DNA of 64,000 nucleotides from Marispirochaeta sp963667435 (lineage in GTDB: Bacteria > Spirochaetota > Spirochaetia > JC444 > Marispirochaetaceae): NCBI GenBank assembly GCA_963667435.1, contig OY763414.1, positions 2,666,001 to 2,730,000 on the forward strand, read 5' to 3'. Both the position numbers and the translations under genes were made by a program. The notes under the pieces were generated by a model. The model worked only from the letters and a program-made list of their open reading frames with translations, ran no database searches and had not been told where the DNA came from. This document shows positions 1 through 9,726 of the stretch, one piece after another (within the stretch, counting starts at the first letter, position 1; each line of letters begins with the position of its first letter).

Positions 1-1
1 C

Positions 2-346
2 AGTCAGCTTCCCAGGGATATCCTGGAATCCGCTTTTCTCGACGGCGCTTCTCCCTTTACCACCTTTGTACGGCTGATTCTTCCCCTCTCGGTACCGGCT
101 CTGGCAAGCTTCGCCATATTCCAGTTCCTCTGGGTCTGGAACGACTATCTGGTAGCTCTTATATTCCTTGGTGATACCAACCGGGTTGTAACCAGCGCTC
201 TGGCGGCCATGGTGGGAGAAAAAGGACAGGATTGGCATTTGCTCACATCCGGTGCTTTCTTGAGTATGATTCTGCCTCTGGCGGTATTCTTCTCCCTTCA
301 GCGTTTCTTTGTCCGGGGACTTATGGCAGGTTCTGTGAAGGGCTGA
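2..346 (+). CDS. Sugar ABC transporter permease, C-terminal part
   Basis: The gene runs in from the left edge, so only its last 114 codons are visible. It encodes the end of an inner-membrane permease of the MalG/carbohydrate-uptake-1 type. The visible part begins inside the EAA loop (ESAFLDGAS followed by ILPLSVPAL), which docks on the ATPase subunit. Two hydrophobic segments follow and the tail ends RGLMAGSVKG, typical of MalG-like permeases. The family imports oligosaccharides or sugar alcohols with a binding protein and an MsiK-like ATPase, both outside this window. A strong terminator follows directly, so this is the last gene of its operon. The substrate cannot be told. Confidence 0.88.
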   Translation, partial: SQLPRDILESAFLDGASPFTTFVRLILPLSVPALASFAIFQFLWVWNDYLVALIFLGDTNRVVTSALAAMVGEKGQDWHLLTSGAFLSMILPLAVFFSLQRFFVRGLMAGSVKG

Positions 347-368
347 TTATTTTCCGAGTGTAGTCATG

Positions 369-391
369 CCCCCGGCAACGGGGGTATTTTT
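369..391 (+). terminator. Rho-independent terminator after ABC permease
   Basis: Perfect 6-bp stem CCCCCG/CGGGGG closed by a GCAA (GNRA) tetraloop and followed by TATTTTT. It lies 22 nt after the permease stop codon and ends the transport operon. Confidence 0.85.
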
Positions 392-419
392 CCCCCTGTT
401 AAAGTGGTAAGAAAAAAGT

Positions 420-1163
420 ATGTATACCATAGCCCATTTAACGGATCTGCACATTGCAGAACCCGGAATTCATCCATACAACGTTGATGTGCGCAGCCGC
501 TTTCTTGCCTGTCTCGATGATATTGCCCGCTTTAACGTGGATTTACTTGTGTTGGGAGGGGATCTCTGTTACCGGGATGGGCATGATGGTATATACCGAT
601 GGATTCATGCAGAGATCAGCCGCCGTTCAATTCCGGTCCTGACGATAACGGGGAATCATGATGAGACTGCCGTGTTTGCGGAAGTATTTGGTCTTGAGGC
701 TGAGATCTCTCAGGGGCAGTTTTTCTACAGCCGCGAAATAGATGACAGGCGGCTGCTTTTCCTTGATACCCGGGATGCGCGTGTTTCTCCTGAGCAGCTG
801 CAGTTTGTGGAGGAAGAGATCCGGCGGGAGGAAACCTCGGAACTTATACTCTTCATGCACCATCCTCCGATTCTGGCGGAATCAAAATATATGGATTCCC
901 GATATTCTCTGTTGAATACTCAAGATATTTCTTCTATATTGTTGAGGTCGGAACAAAATGTGTCAGTTTTCTGCGGCCATTACCACATGGAAAAGAGTAT
1001 CTGCTGTGGAAAACTTCAGGTATTTGTTACTCCTTCCAGTTTTGTTCAGATTGATCAGGAGACTGAAACATTTCAGGTTGATCATCAGGGCTTCGGCTGG
1101 CGGAGGATACAGATCCGGAATAACTGCATTTTGACCGGAGTTCGTTATATCGGAGAAGACTGA
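420..1163 (+). CDS. Calcineurin-like metallophosphoesterase
   Basis: A 247-residue cytoplasmic phosphoesterase of the CpdA/calcineurin fold. The full set of dinuclear-metal motifs is visible: D9-x-H11 (TDLH), GGD at 46-48, GNHD at 78-81, a HH pair near 145 and GHYH near 184. The size and motif order are those of class III 3',5'-cyclic-AMP phosphodiesterases (CpdA), but other members cleave other phosphoesters, so the substrate is open. The stop codon touches the ATG of nfo (TGAATG), which implies translational coupling. A link to the class III cyclase at 55.5 kb is possible but unproven. No strong Shine-Dalgarno is seen before the ATG. Confidence 0.85.
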   Translation: MYTIAHLTDLHIAEPGIHPYNVDVRSRFLACLDDIARFNVDLLVLGGDLCYRDGHDGIYRWIHAEISRRSIPVLTITGNHDETAVFAEVFGLEAEISQGQFFYSREIDDRRLLFLDTRDARVSPEQLQFVEEEIRREETSELILFMHHPPILAESKYMDSRYSLLNTQDISSILLRSEQNVSVFCGHYHMEKSICCGKLQVFVTPSSFVQIDQETETFQVDHQGFGWRRIQIRNNCILTGVRYIGED

Positions 1164-2021
1164 ATGAAATTTATTGGTGCCCATGTGAGCGCCGCCGGCG
1201 GGGTACAGAATGCACCGGAGAATGCCGGAACCATAGGCGCTAATGCATTTGCGCTGTTTACTAAAAACCAGCGTCAGTGGCAGGCCCGACCACTTGGTGA
1301 TGATGATGTCCTTCTTTTCAAATCACATCTCTCCTCGGCTGGAATAAGCCCTGAACATGTTCTACCCCATGACTCCTACCTGATAAATCTCGGTAACCCT
1401 GATCCGGAAAAGCGGAAAAAAAGCTATGAATCATTTCTGCACGAAATTGAGCGCGCGGAAATGCTGGGCCTGTCCCTGTTGAATTTTCATCCCGGCAGTC
1501 ATTTGAAGGTTTTGAGCGAGGATGACTGCCTGAAGCTGATTGCCGAATCTATGAATGAGGCAATTTCCCGTACAAAGCATACCGTGCTGGTAATTGAAAA
1601 TACCGCCGGACAGGGGAGTAACGTTGGCTACCGTTTTGAACACCTTGCCCGGCTGATAGAGCTTACAGAAAATAAAAACAGAGTGGGAGTCTGCATTGAT
1701 ACCTGTCATGCCTTTGCCGCTGGATACGATCTGCGCACTGAAGAATCCTATTTAGCCCTTATGAGGGAATTTGATTCTGTGGTGGGTAAAAAGTTCCTGA
1801 AGGGCATGCACCTGAACGATGCTAAATCCGGGTTTTCCAGCCGGGTTGACAGGCATGCGCCTCTGGGAGAGGGAAACATCGGCTGGGCCGGATTCAGGGC
1901 ACTTATGCAGGATCCGGTTACCGATAATATCCCCCTTATTCTTGAAACAACTGATCCCGCCAGATGGGCGGAAGAAATAGCAACCCTGAGGTCCTTTGGA
2001 GAAGAACATGAGTCAGCTTGA
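1164..2021 (+). CDS. nfo: Endonuclease IV (AP endonuclease)
   Basis: A 285-residue AP endonuclease that cuts 5' to abasic sites in base-excision repair. The trinuclear zinc-site motifs are all present: HVSAAGG at the N-terminus, NFHPGSH, VIENTAGQGSNVG with the metal-binding Glu, CIDTCHAFAAGYD, HLNDAKS, HAPLGEG and LILETTDP near the end. The length matches the family. It starts immediately after the stop codon of the metallophosphoesterase gene and overlaps the start of the class-V PLP enzyme gene, so the three form one operon. Confidence 0.96.
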   Translation: MKFIGAHVSAAGGVQNAPENAGTIGANAFALFTKNQRQWQARPLGDDDVLLFKSHLSSAGISPEHVLPHDSYLINLGNPDPEKRKKSYESFLHEIERAEMLGLSLLNFHPGSHLKVLSEDDCLKLIAESMNEAISRTKHTVLVIENTAGQGSNVGYRFEHLARLIELTENKNRVGVCIDTCHAFAAGYDLRTEESYLALMREFDSVVGKKFLKGMHLNDAKSGFSSRVDRHAPLGEGNIGWAGFRALMQDPVTDNIPLILETTDPARWAEEIATLRSFGEEHESA

Positions 2022-3507
2022 AGAATATTTTGCACCATTTAGAAAAGGTATTACAGGAATTGATGCGGAAATCCCAACACCCTATGGTATGAAGCCTCTG
2101 ATTTATGCTGACTGGGTTGCCTCGGGACGGCTGTACGGACCCATAGAAGATGCCATGACAAGGATAATCGGGCCTCTGGTGGGCAATACTCATTCAGAGT
2201 CGTCAACCACCGGACGGGCAATGACCGCCGCATATCATGAGGCGCACCAGATTTTAAAGAAGCATGTCAACGCCGGGCAGCGTGATGTGATCATTACCGC
2301 AGGAAGCGGCATGACCGGGGTTATAAACAAACTGCAGCGCATTCTTGGAATCAGGCTGCCGGAGCGTTCCCGGGATCTTTCTTCTGGACTTCCGAAGCAC
2401 CAGGAGCCTGCTTCTTGTGATGAAGAGTGTCCGGTTGTATTTGTAACCCACATGGAGCACCATTCAAATCATATCAGCTGGCTGGAGACAGAAGCGGAAG
2501 TTGTTGTCCTCCCTCCGGATGAGGAGCTGAAGGTTAATCCTGCAGCACTGGAAAAGGAGCTTGAACGGTATAAAGACCGTACGCTGAAAATTGGTGCCTT
2601 CTCTGCGAGCTCCAATGTAACCGGTCTATTTCCGCCCTTCCGGGAACTTGCCCGTATTATGCACCGTCACGGAGGCTATGCGTTTGTGGATTTTGCCGCC
2701 TCTGCACCCTATGTAGACATTGATATGCATCCTGCCGATGATCCGGATGGATATCTGGATGCGGTATTCTTTTCTCCCCATAAATTCCTCGGAGGTCCCG
2801 GCAGTTCCGGAGTTATGGTGTTCAATTCCAGCATGTATACTAATACCGTTCCTGACAATCCCGGGGGAGGAACCGTCACCTGGACCAATCGCTGGGGAGA
2901 ACGTAGCTATGTCACCGATATTGAGGCCCGGGAGGATGGGGGAACTCCCGGATTTCTTCAGGTTATGCGGGCAGCCCTTGCGGTGCGGCTTAAGGAAGAG
3001 ATGGGCACAGAAAAGATCAAAGCCCGGGAAACTGAACTTATCAGCCGTGCGATGAAGGAACTTCGCAGCATAGACGGTCTGCATATTCTGGCAGACTGTG
3101 ATGATCCAAGGATAGGGGTGATTTCATTCTATATGGAGAATATTCACCATAACCTTATTGTCCGATTTCTGAATGACCGCTTCGGTATTCAGACCCGGGG
3201 CGGCTGCTCCTGTGCCGGAACTTACGGTCATTACCTGCTTCAGGTAAGCCGGGAGGATTCCTCTTCCATTACCAGTCAGATTGACAGCGGGGACCTTACC
3301 AACAAACCGGGCTGGGTGAGGGTTTCACTGCATCCCACTATGACCGAGGCTGAGCTTGATCTGCTGGTGCAGGCTCTGAAGGATGTACGAAAGAACCATA
3401 CGTCCTGGACGGAGGATTACCGTTTTGATGCCTGTTGTGGTGAATTTTTTCCCAGAGCAATGGAGGAACAGCCCCTTATTACACTGAAGGAGCTGTCTCT
3501 TATCTGA
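2008..3507 (+). CDS. Class V PLP-dependent aminotransferase/lyase
   Basis: A 499-residue fold-type I PLP enzyme of the NifS/selenocysteine-lyase superfamily. Visible landmarks are HMEHHSNHISW, the PLP-binding Asp in FVDFAASAPY, the Schiff-base lysine in FSPHKFLGGPGSSG, and a Cys-bearing TRGGCSCAGTYG segment in the place of the desulfurase active-site loop. Two extra cysteines near the C-terminus are unusual. I chose ATG 2008 over an in-frame TTG at 1996 because GGAGAAG lies 6 nt upstream. It overlaps nfo by 14 nt. It may mobilise sulfur, but the exact substrate cannot be assigned. Confidence 0.85.
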   Translation: MSQLEEYFAPFRKGITGIDAEIPTPYGMKPLIYADWVASGRLYGPIEDAMTRIIGPLVGNTHSESSTTGRAMTAAYHEAHQILKKHVNAGQRDVIITAGSGMTGVINKLQRILGIRLPERSRDLSSGLPKHQEPASCDEECPVVFVTHMEHHSNHISWLETEAEVVVLPPDEELKVNPAALEKELERYKDRTLKIGAFSASSNVTGLFPPFRELARIMHRHGGYAFVDFAASAPYVDIDMHPADDPDGYLDAVFFSPHKFLGGPGSSGVMVFNSSMYTNTVPDNPGGGTVTWTNRWGERSYVTDIEAREDGGTPGFLQVMRAALAVRLKEEMGTEKIKARETELISRAMKELRSIDGLHILADCDDPRIGVISFYMENIHHNLIVRFLNDRFGIQTRGGCSCAGTYGHYLLQVSREDSSSITSQIDSGDLTNKPGWVRVSLHPTMTEAELDLLVQALKDVRKNHTSWTEDYRFDACCGEFFPRAMEEQPLITLKELSLI

Positions 3508-3537
3508 GGTTGGCTTGAATCCAGCCTGAGCCGGGAA

Positions 3538-5415
3538 TTATTTACCGATAAGCTCAAAGAATTCATCCCGCTCAAGAACCTCTTTTTCCTTGAGTTGGGA
3601 GGTTACCTTTTCCAGCAGTTCCCGGTTCTCCTGCAGCATAAGTTTAACCGCCTCATAACGTTCGTTAATCATTCGGGAAATCTCTTCGTCTATATAGCTC
3701 TGGGTGGATTCCGCATACTCTCTCTGCATGTAGGGATCCTGTGTGCCCAGCATCGGTGCAGAGCGTTTGGACAGCGCAACATTACGAAAGCGTTCACTCA
3801 TACCGTATTCTGTAATCATAGAGCGGGCTATATCACTCGCCCGGGTGAGATCGTTTGCTGCACCGGTGGAAACCACATTAAAGATTATCTCCTCAGCGGC
3901 CCGGCCGCCCAGCAATACGTCTATCTTACCCATAAGTTCGTTCTGGGTTAGCAGGTACCGGTCTTCTGTCGGCGTCTGCAGGGTGTATCCAAGGGCGCCG
4001 AATCCCCGGGGCACAATGGATATCTTGCTTACCGGGTCGGATCCTTCAGTCATGGCTGCAACCAGGGCATGCCCTGTTTCATGGTAGGCAACGGTTTCAC
4101 GTTCCCGGGGGTTAATCAGTTTGCTTTTTTTCTCCAGCCCGGCGACCGTTTTTTCAATAGCTTCCTTGAAGTCCCCGGTATTGATGGTTTTCCGTCCCTT
4201 GCGTACAGCCAGCAGGGCGGCCTCATTGACTATATTGGCAAGGTCGGCACCGACAAAGCCCGGGGTGAGTCTGGCAATCTCGTCGAGATCAATGTCTGTG
4301 TCAAGCTTTACATTCTGGCTGTGAATCTTCAGTATTGCCGCCCTGCCGGTTACATCCGGTCGGTCTACTAATACCTGCCGGTCGAAGCGGCCGGGGCGCA
4401 GCAGTGCGGGATCCAGAATCTCCGGCCTGTTTGTGGCGGCCAGGATAATTACACCGGCCTTCGCATCAAACCCGTCCATTTCCACCAGAAGCTGGTTAAG
4501 GGTTGTCTCCCGTTCATCATTGCCGCCGATGGCATTTACCCGGGATTTACCTATGGCATCCAGCTCGTCAATGAAAATAATACAGGGTGCTTTTTCCCTG
4601 GCCTGCTTGAAGAGGTCCCGTACACGTGCAGCTCCGACGCCGACAAACATCTCAACGAAGTCAGCACCGCTCATACGGAAAAAGGGTACCTGCGCATTGC
4701 CTGCTACAGCCCTGGCCAGGAGTGTTTTACCGGTTCCCGGAGGACCAATTAGAAGAACTCCCTTGGGGATCTTTCCGCCGATTTCCAGATACTTGTCCGG
4801 AGTCTTGAGGAAATCAACCACCTCCACCAGCTCATCCTTGGCTTCATCGGCACCGGCTACATCATCGAAGGTTACATTCGTGGAGCCTTCTGCCACTATG
4901 ATTGATTTATTCTTGCCGAAGGACATAACATTGCCCCCCATATCACCCATGCGTTTAAACATGAAACGCCAGACCAGAATCAGTACCCCCAGAGGCAGAA
5001 GCCAGCCTAAAAGAACATTCAGCAGGGTTGGATCCTTCGGAGGTACTGCATAAAAGCTTACGCCTTTCTCTTCTAACAGCGGTACCAGAGAGGGATCATC
5101 AACCGGCACCGTGCGATAGAGATAGCCTGTCTGACTGGAACTGTCTGCATTTGCCGGCTTGCCTATGTAGATATCCGGAGACATTTCAACGCTGACAATC
5201 TCGCCGGAATTGATCTTTTCTTTGAACTCACTGTAAGGAATAGTCTTCTGGGTAAGCGGATTCTGAGACAGAAACGCATTAATTACCATCAGGATAATGG
5301 TTACAGCCAGAAAATAGCCGAATGAAAATCGGTGCTTCTCAAAAAAAGGTTTATCCTTTTGTGGCCCGTGGTCACAATCTTTATCGTTATCCCAACAGCC
5401 TTTTTCATTGCCCAT
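3538..5415 (-). CDS. ftsH: ATP-dependent zinc metalloprotease FtsH
   Basis: A membrane-anchored AAA+ protease of 625 residues that degrades misfolded membrane and short-lived regulatory proteins. The order is a hydrophilic Cys/Asp-rich N-tail, TM1 at about 30-48, a periplasmic domain, TM2 at about 130-150, the AAA module with Walker A GPPGTGKT near 227 and Walker B FIDELDAIG, a second region of homology, and the zinc site HETGH near 446. The start is set at 5415 because GAGAGG lies 6 nt upstream, whereas the in-frame ATG at 5421 would touch the Shine-Dalgarno. It ends convergently 30 nt from the PLP-enzyme gene. Confidence 0.97.
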   Translation of the reverse strand: MGNEKGCWDNDKDCDHGPQKDKPFFEKHRFSFGYFLAVTIILMVINAFLSQNPLTQKTIPYSEFKEKINSGEIVSVEMSPDIYIGKPANADSSSQTGYLYRTVPVDDPSLVPLLEEKGVSFYAVPPKDPTLLNVLLGWLLPLGVLILVWRFMFKRMGDMGGNVMSFGKNKSIIVAEGSTNVTFDDVAGADEAKDELVEVVDFLKTPDKYLEIGGKIPKGVLLIGPPGTGKTLLARAVAGNAQVPFFRMSGADFVEMFVGVGAARVRDLFKQAREKAPCIIFIDELDAIGKSRVNAIGGNDERETTLNQLLVEMDGFDAKAGVIILAATNRPEILDPALLRPGRFDRQVLVDRPDVTGRAAILKIHSQNVKLDTDIDLDEIARLTPGFVGADLANIVNEAALLAVRKGRKTINTGDFKEAIEKTVAGLEKKSKLINPRERETVAYHETGHALVAAMTEGSDPVSKISIVPRGFGALGYTLQTPTEDRYLLTQNELMGKIDVLLGGRAAEEIIFNVVSTGAANDLTRASDIARSMITEYGMSERFRNVALSKRSAPMLGTQDPYMQREYAESTQSYIDEEISRMINERYEAVKLMLQENRELLEKVTSQLKEKEVLERDEFFELIGK

Positions 5416-5506
5416 ACTCATCCTCTCGTGATAACCTTCCTCCGGTTATTCAATGAAAAGATAGTCAGGGTTTTAAAGAAAGGCAAACCCTGCGTAGAAG
5501 CGAGAT

Positions 5507-7642
5507 ATGGATTTACACATAAACATCCTTCAGCTTCCTCTTCTCCTCTCCAGTCTCTTCTCAGTGGTGACATTGGCTCTTGTTATTCACCGCACTAAAA
5601 AGAGATTCCGGCAGCCGGTGGCCTATCTGATCGTGGGGGTAATACTGTACAGCGGCTTTTATCTGCTGGAAACCTCTTCCCATAATCTTGTGTTGATTAT
5701 CCTCTTTAGCAAGCTTAAATATATCGGTGCTGTAACTATTCCGGTCTCATTTTTTCTTTTTGCCCTGAGCTTTGTAGAGTCAAAGGATTACCTGCAGAGG
5801 GACAGGTACTTGTATGCACTATACCTTGTTCCTGGCGGGCTGTTGCTGTGTATCCTTATTCCCGGTCTGCAGCATCTGGTTTTTCCCGGATATGAGCTGC
5901 TGTATACCGGGGATATTATCCTGCACCGGCATACTCTGGGGCCGTTGTTCTGGGTTCATTTTGTATATTCCTATCTTATGACCCTTATGGGGGCATTTCT
6001 GCTGCTGCGGGATACCGTTTCCAGCGATCAGATGATGCGCCGAAGCTCCCTGTCTCTTGTTGCTGCCAGTATTATCCCTCTAATGAGTAATGTGGCACAT
6101 CTGTTTTTTTCCCGGGGGATTCTGAAATTTTATGATATAACTCCCATAACCTTTGCAGTTTCCAGTGTGTTCCTGGGGTTTGTCATTTTAAACTACCGTA
6201 TAGATGATTTTGTCTATCTTACCTATGACTCGCTGCTGAAGAACCTTAAGGAAGGAATGATTGTTCTTGACCATGAAACCCGGATAGTTGAGATAAACGA
6301 AGCAGCTGCAGCTTTGTTCCGGCGGAGTCCGGAAGATATGAAAGGCCAGGTTCTGCAGGATACCCTGATTAAAAACAGGGGGCTCATTGACAGGTTTCAA
6401 TCGGTATACGAGGCAAAGAGTGAAACAGAGATTTATGTAGGCGAAGATACCAGAATCTGCCAGTTGCATATTTCTCCCCTGAAGGACCGGCGCCTTCCCG
6501 CACCGGGTAGAATAGTGCTTATCTGGGATGTTACAGAGAGGCGGAAAGCTGAGGAACAGGCCGTTAGGGCTGCCAGGCTGGAGTCTCTGGAGCTGCTTGC
6601 AGGCGGTGTTGCCCATGATTTTAATAATCTACTCACAGGAATTTACGGGAACCTTACCCTTGCAAGGCTGGAAAACAGGGAGCGTCAGGTTGCCGAACAC
6701 CTCGATACCATGGCGGAGGGCCTGGAACAGGCTGCAGCTCTTACCCGGCAGCTGAGGGGGTTTGCTTCTCAGAACAGCCCGAGAATGGAACAGGTTTATC
6801 TGCCCCGTCTGATCAAGGACTCCCTGGCCCTTTTTCTCCGGGGAACCGATATTCACACCTCCTTCAGTGCTCCGGAGGATCTATGGGATGTGTTTACCGA
6901 TCCCGGACAGATTTCCCAGGTTGTCAATAATCTGATTGTCAACGCAGTGCAGGCTCAGGATGGGAACGGCAGCATCCTCGTGAAAGTGGAGAATGTGCTC
7001 ATTGAGAGCGTAAACTCTCTGCAGCTTCCTCAGGGACGCTACGTGCATACTGTGTTTGCCGACGGCGGACCGGGGATAAGCGGGGAGAATCTTTCAAGAA
7101 TTTTTGACCCCTATTTTACGACCAAGCAGACAGGTACCGGCCTCGGTCTGGCATCAGCCCTCTCCATTGTCAATAAGAACAGGGGCTCTCTCTATGCCGA
7201 AGATCGAACTCATGAAGGATCTATGGGTAAATCGGGGGTAGCAGAAACCGGCGCCTGTTTTCATCTGTATCTTCCTTCTTTGGGTAACACAGATGCACTC
7301 TGGCTTAAGGATAGCGGCGAAAGTATTAATCGGGCTGAAGGAATTGAGCATGTTGTTCTCCTTGACCGTATCCGGGACAGCAGACTGATTCTGAGTGCAT
7401 ATCTTACCCGGTTGGGGTATCAGGTTGAATGCTTCGGCGATGCAGACGAATTGACGCGGTATTTTTCCCGTGAGGATGTTCCGGAGGTTGATTGTATCAT
7501 TTCAGAAGACCGGCTTCTACAGATAAGTATGGATATCCCCTGCCTTATTCTCTGTCATAATGACTGCCCGCCGGATTCCGGTTTTTTACAGCCACGGTCG
7601 CTCCAGGACATTTCCCGGGCTCTGCTTTCTCTTAAGAGATAG
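5507..7642 (+). CDS. 7TM sensor histidine kinase with degenerate receiver tail
   Basis: A 711-residue membrane kinase. Residues 1-225 hold about seven hydrophobic helices of the histidine-kinase N-terminal 7TM type, followed by a PAS-like domain (about 235-345) and an NtrB-style dimerisation/phospho-acceptor domain with GGVAHDFNNLLTGI. An HATPase follows with NNLIVNAVQAQ, DGGPGIS and TGLGLASAL. The last 110 residues look like a receiver fold (VVLLDRIRDSRLILSAYLTRLGY), but the usual phospho-acceptor segment reads DCIISEDRLL, so phosphotransfer there is doubtful. The gene stands alone, divergent from ftsH and convergent with the ABC-F gene. The signal is unknown. Confidence 0.87.
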   Translation: MDLHINILQLPLLLSSLFSVVTLALVIHRTKKRFRQPVAYLIVGVILYSGFYLLETSSHNLVLIILFSKLKYIGAVTIPVSFFLFALSFVESKDYLQRDRYLYALYLVPGGLLLCILIPGLQHLVFPGYELLYTGDIILHRHTLGPLFWVHFVYSYLMTLMGAFLLLRDTVSSDQMMRRSSLSLVAASIIPLMSNVAHLFFSRGILKFYDITPITFAVSSVFLGFVILNYRIDDFVYLTYDSLLKNLKEGMIVLDHETRIVEINEAAAALFRRSPEDMKGQVLQDTLIKNRGLIDRFQSVYEAKSETEIYVGEDTRICQLHISPLKDRRLPAPGRIVLIWDVTERRKAEEQAVRAARLESLELLAGGVAHDFNNLLTGIYGNLTLARLENRERQVAEHLDTMAEGLEQAAALTRQLRGFASQNSPRMEQVYLPRLIKDSLALFLRGTDIHTSFSAPEDLWDVFTDPGQISQVVNNLIVNAVQAQDGNGSILVKVENVLIESVNSLQLPQGRYVHTVFADGGPGISGENLSRIFDPYFTTKQTGTGLGLASALSIVNKNRGSLYAEDRTHEGSMGKSGVAETGACFHLYLPSLGNTDALWLKDSGESINRAEGIEHVVLLDRIRDSRLILSAYLTRLGYQVECFGDADELTRYFSREDVPEVDCIISEDRLLQISMDIPCLILCHNDCPPDSGFLQPRSLQDISRALLSLKR

Positions 7643-7672
7643 GAGAGGGGTTATTCCGTCCGGGACAGATTA

Positions 7673-9565
7673 TTACTCAGCAATTTCTGCCAGTTCTTCC
7701 CATCGGAGGGTTTTTTCATCTATCTGACTGTTGATGGAATCGTATTCCTCTTTCAGTTTCCCCTGCTTTTCCGGGGGAGTTGCCGGGTCTGCGAATGCCA
7801 GTTCCAGTTTTGCTTTTTTCTCTTCCAGAACCTCAATTTCCGGCATAAGTGATTGAAACTCCCGCTGCTCCTTAAAGCTGAGTCGTTTCTTTTCCTCTCT
7901 TTTGACCGGCCTGCTTTCCTTCTGTCTTTTAGATGCCGAGTTTTTTCCCTGTATCTGCTCCTGTCTTTTTTCCTGGCGCAGGTAGTCAAGATATTCTGAA
8001 TAGCTGCCGGCAAATGCGTTGATATTGCCTCCGGAGTCCAGGATAAGCAGGAAATCAACGGTACGGTCGAGGAAGTACCTGTCGTGACTGACGGTGAGGA
8101 TACAGCCTTTAAAGCGGGAGAGAAAATCTTCCAGTAATGAAAGGGTCTGGATATCAAGGTCGTTGGTGGGCTCATCGAATATAAGGAAGTTGGGGTCCGG
8201 CAGCAGCACCTTGATAAGCTGAAGGCGGCGGCGTTCCCCTCCGGAGAGTTTTTTTATTGTGGTGTACCATTTTCCCCGGGGGAAATTGAAATCCTCCAGA
8301 AGCCTGGTTATCTCCATGGGTTGTCCGTCTTCCTTACGGATTACGTCGGCATATTCCTTCAGGAAGGCCATAACCGTCTGTTTCTCATCCATACCTGCAG
8401 AGAGTTGGTCGAAATAGCCGAACCGTGTGTTTATTCCGCTGTCAGCCCTGCCGCTCTCCGGTTCAAGATCTCCGGTTATCAGTCTGAGCAGGGTTGTTTT
8501 TCCGCTGCCGTTGGGCCCAACCAGGCCTATACGCTCTCCCCGTTTAAAAGAGTAGGTGAAAGGAGAGATAATGCGACGTCCGTCAAAGGAGACGGTAAGA
8601 TTACGCAGTTCCAGCACCTTCTTTCCCAGCCGGCGGTGGTTGACGCTGAACTCTCTTAAGGAGACTTCCTCCGCCTCCTCCCGGTCCATCATGTTGATGA
8701 TTCGCTCTGTACGTTTTTTATCCTTACCGGTACGGGCCTTTGGTCCCCGTTTCAGCCATTCAAGTTCGCCCCGGAGAATGGAGTTTATGCGTTCTTTCTG
8801 CCGCTCCCTGGCGGTAAGACGTTCTTCCCTCTGCTCCATATAAAATGAGTAGTTTCCGTCATAGCGGTAAAGGGTCTGGTCGTCCAGTTCGTATATGCGG
8901 GTGGCTACGGTATCGAGGAAGTAACGATCATGAGTAACCAGCAGCAGGGTACAGCTGGTTTTCTCAAGGAAATCCTGAAGCCAGAGGATGGTATCAATAT
9001 CCAGGTGGTTGGTGGGTTCATCCAGAATAAGCAGATCGTTCTGTCCCGCCAGGGTCTGGGCCAGGGAGACTTTCTTGATCATCCCTCCAGAGAGACTTCC
9101 CATGGGCAGTTCTATATCACTTATACCCAGCTCCTGCAGCACCGATCTGATCCGTTGTTCCGTTTCCCAGGCATTTTCCTGTTCCATAGCCTCCGTGGCG
9201 GCAGCAAGCCGGGCCTCAGCTTCACCGCTGTGCAGATGGCTGAATTCCGCCGTGGCTTCCTCGTATTCCCGGACAATTGCAAGCTGCGGGTTGTTCTGCC
9301 GGAAGATGTGATCGGCAATGGTTTCTCCGGGATCAAACTGGGGTACCTGAGGTTGATAGGCAATTCTTGCAGAGCTGTTGAATATGACCTCGCCCGATCC
9401 GGGGGGCATCACACCTGCGAGAATCCTGAGCAAGGTGGTTTTCCCGCTTCCGTTTATGCCGATAAGAGCTGTTTTTTCACCGGAGTCTATTCCGAAGGAG
9501 AGACCGGAAAAGAGTTGACGGTCTCCAAGGCTTTTGCTGATTGAGTTCACCGATATGATATTCAT
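7673..9565 (-). CDS. uup: ABC-F ATPase, Uup-like
   Basis: A 630-residue soluble tandem ABC ATPase with no membrane segments. Both cassettes are intact: Walker A GINGSGKTT and GPNGSGKTT, signatures SLSGGMIKK and KLSGGERRR, and Walker B LLILDEPTNHLD and FLIFDEPTNDLD. The inter-domain linker is charged. A lysine/glutamate-rich C-terminal coiled coil (about 535-625) matches the DNA-binding or ribosome-associated tail of Uup. Family members act on ribosomes or branched DNA rather than in transport. It could also be called a general ABC-F translation factor; no antibiotic-resistance role can be read from sequence. Confidence 0.88.
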   Translation of the reverse strand: MNIISVNSISKSLGDRQLFSGLSFGIDSGEKTALIGINGSGKTTLLRILAGVMPPGSGEVIFNSSARIAYQPQVPQFDPGETIADHIFRQNNPQLAIVREYEEATAEFSHLHSGEAEARLAAATEAMEQENAWETEQRIRSVLQELGISDIELPMGSLSGGMIKKVSLAQTLAGQNDLLILDEPTNHLDIDTILWLQDFLEKTSCTLLLVTHDRYFLDTVATRIYELDDQTLYRYDGNYSFYMEQREERLTARERQKERINSILRGELEWLKRGPKARTGKDKKRTERIINMMDREEAEEVSLREFSVNHRRLGKKVLELRNLTVSFDGRRIISPFTYSFKRGERIGLVGPNGSGKTTLLRLITGDLEPESGRADSGINTRFGYFDQLSAGMDEKQTVMAFLKEYADVIRKEDGQPMEITRLLEDFNFPRGKWYTTIKKLSGGERRRLQLIKVLLPDPNFLIFDEPTNDLDIQTLSLLEDFLSRFKGCILTVSHDRYFLDRTVDFLLILDSGGNINAFAGSYSEYLDYLRQEKRQEQIQGKNSASKRQKESRPVKREEKKRLSFKEQREFQSLMPEIEVLEEKKAKLELAFADPATPPEKQGKLKEEYDSINSQIDEKTLRWEELAEIAE

Positions 9566-9726
9566 GGGCAGATTCTATTTGTACTCTGATTTCACCGGTC
9601 TGTCTGCCCCCTTCTTTCCTCCCTGTGCCCTGGTCGGGGATATTGCATAGCCTAAGCGCCGTTTACCTGCTACAGTAGTACCCTATGCTCGTAGTGAAGC
9701 ATAAACTTGCATTTCAAGGACAGGTT

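Noticed and set aside
3508..3537. AGGTTGG/CCAGCCT hairpin as a terminator
   Set aside because: Only 7 bp with one G-T pair and no T-tract on either strand.
4433..5053. 206-codon open frame on the plus strand
   Set aside because: Antisense to the AAA domain of ftsH; Ser/Arg-rich shadow translation.
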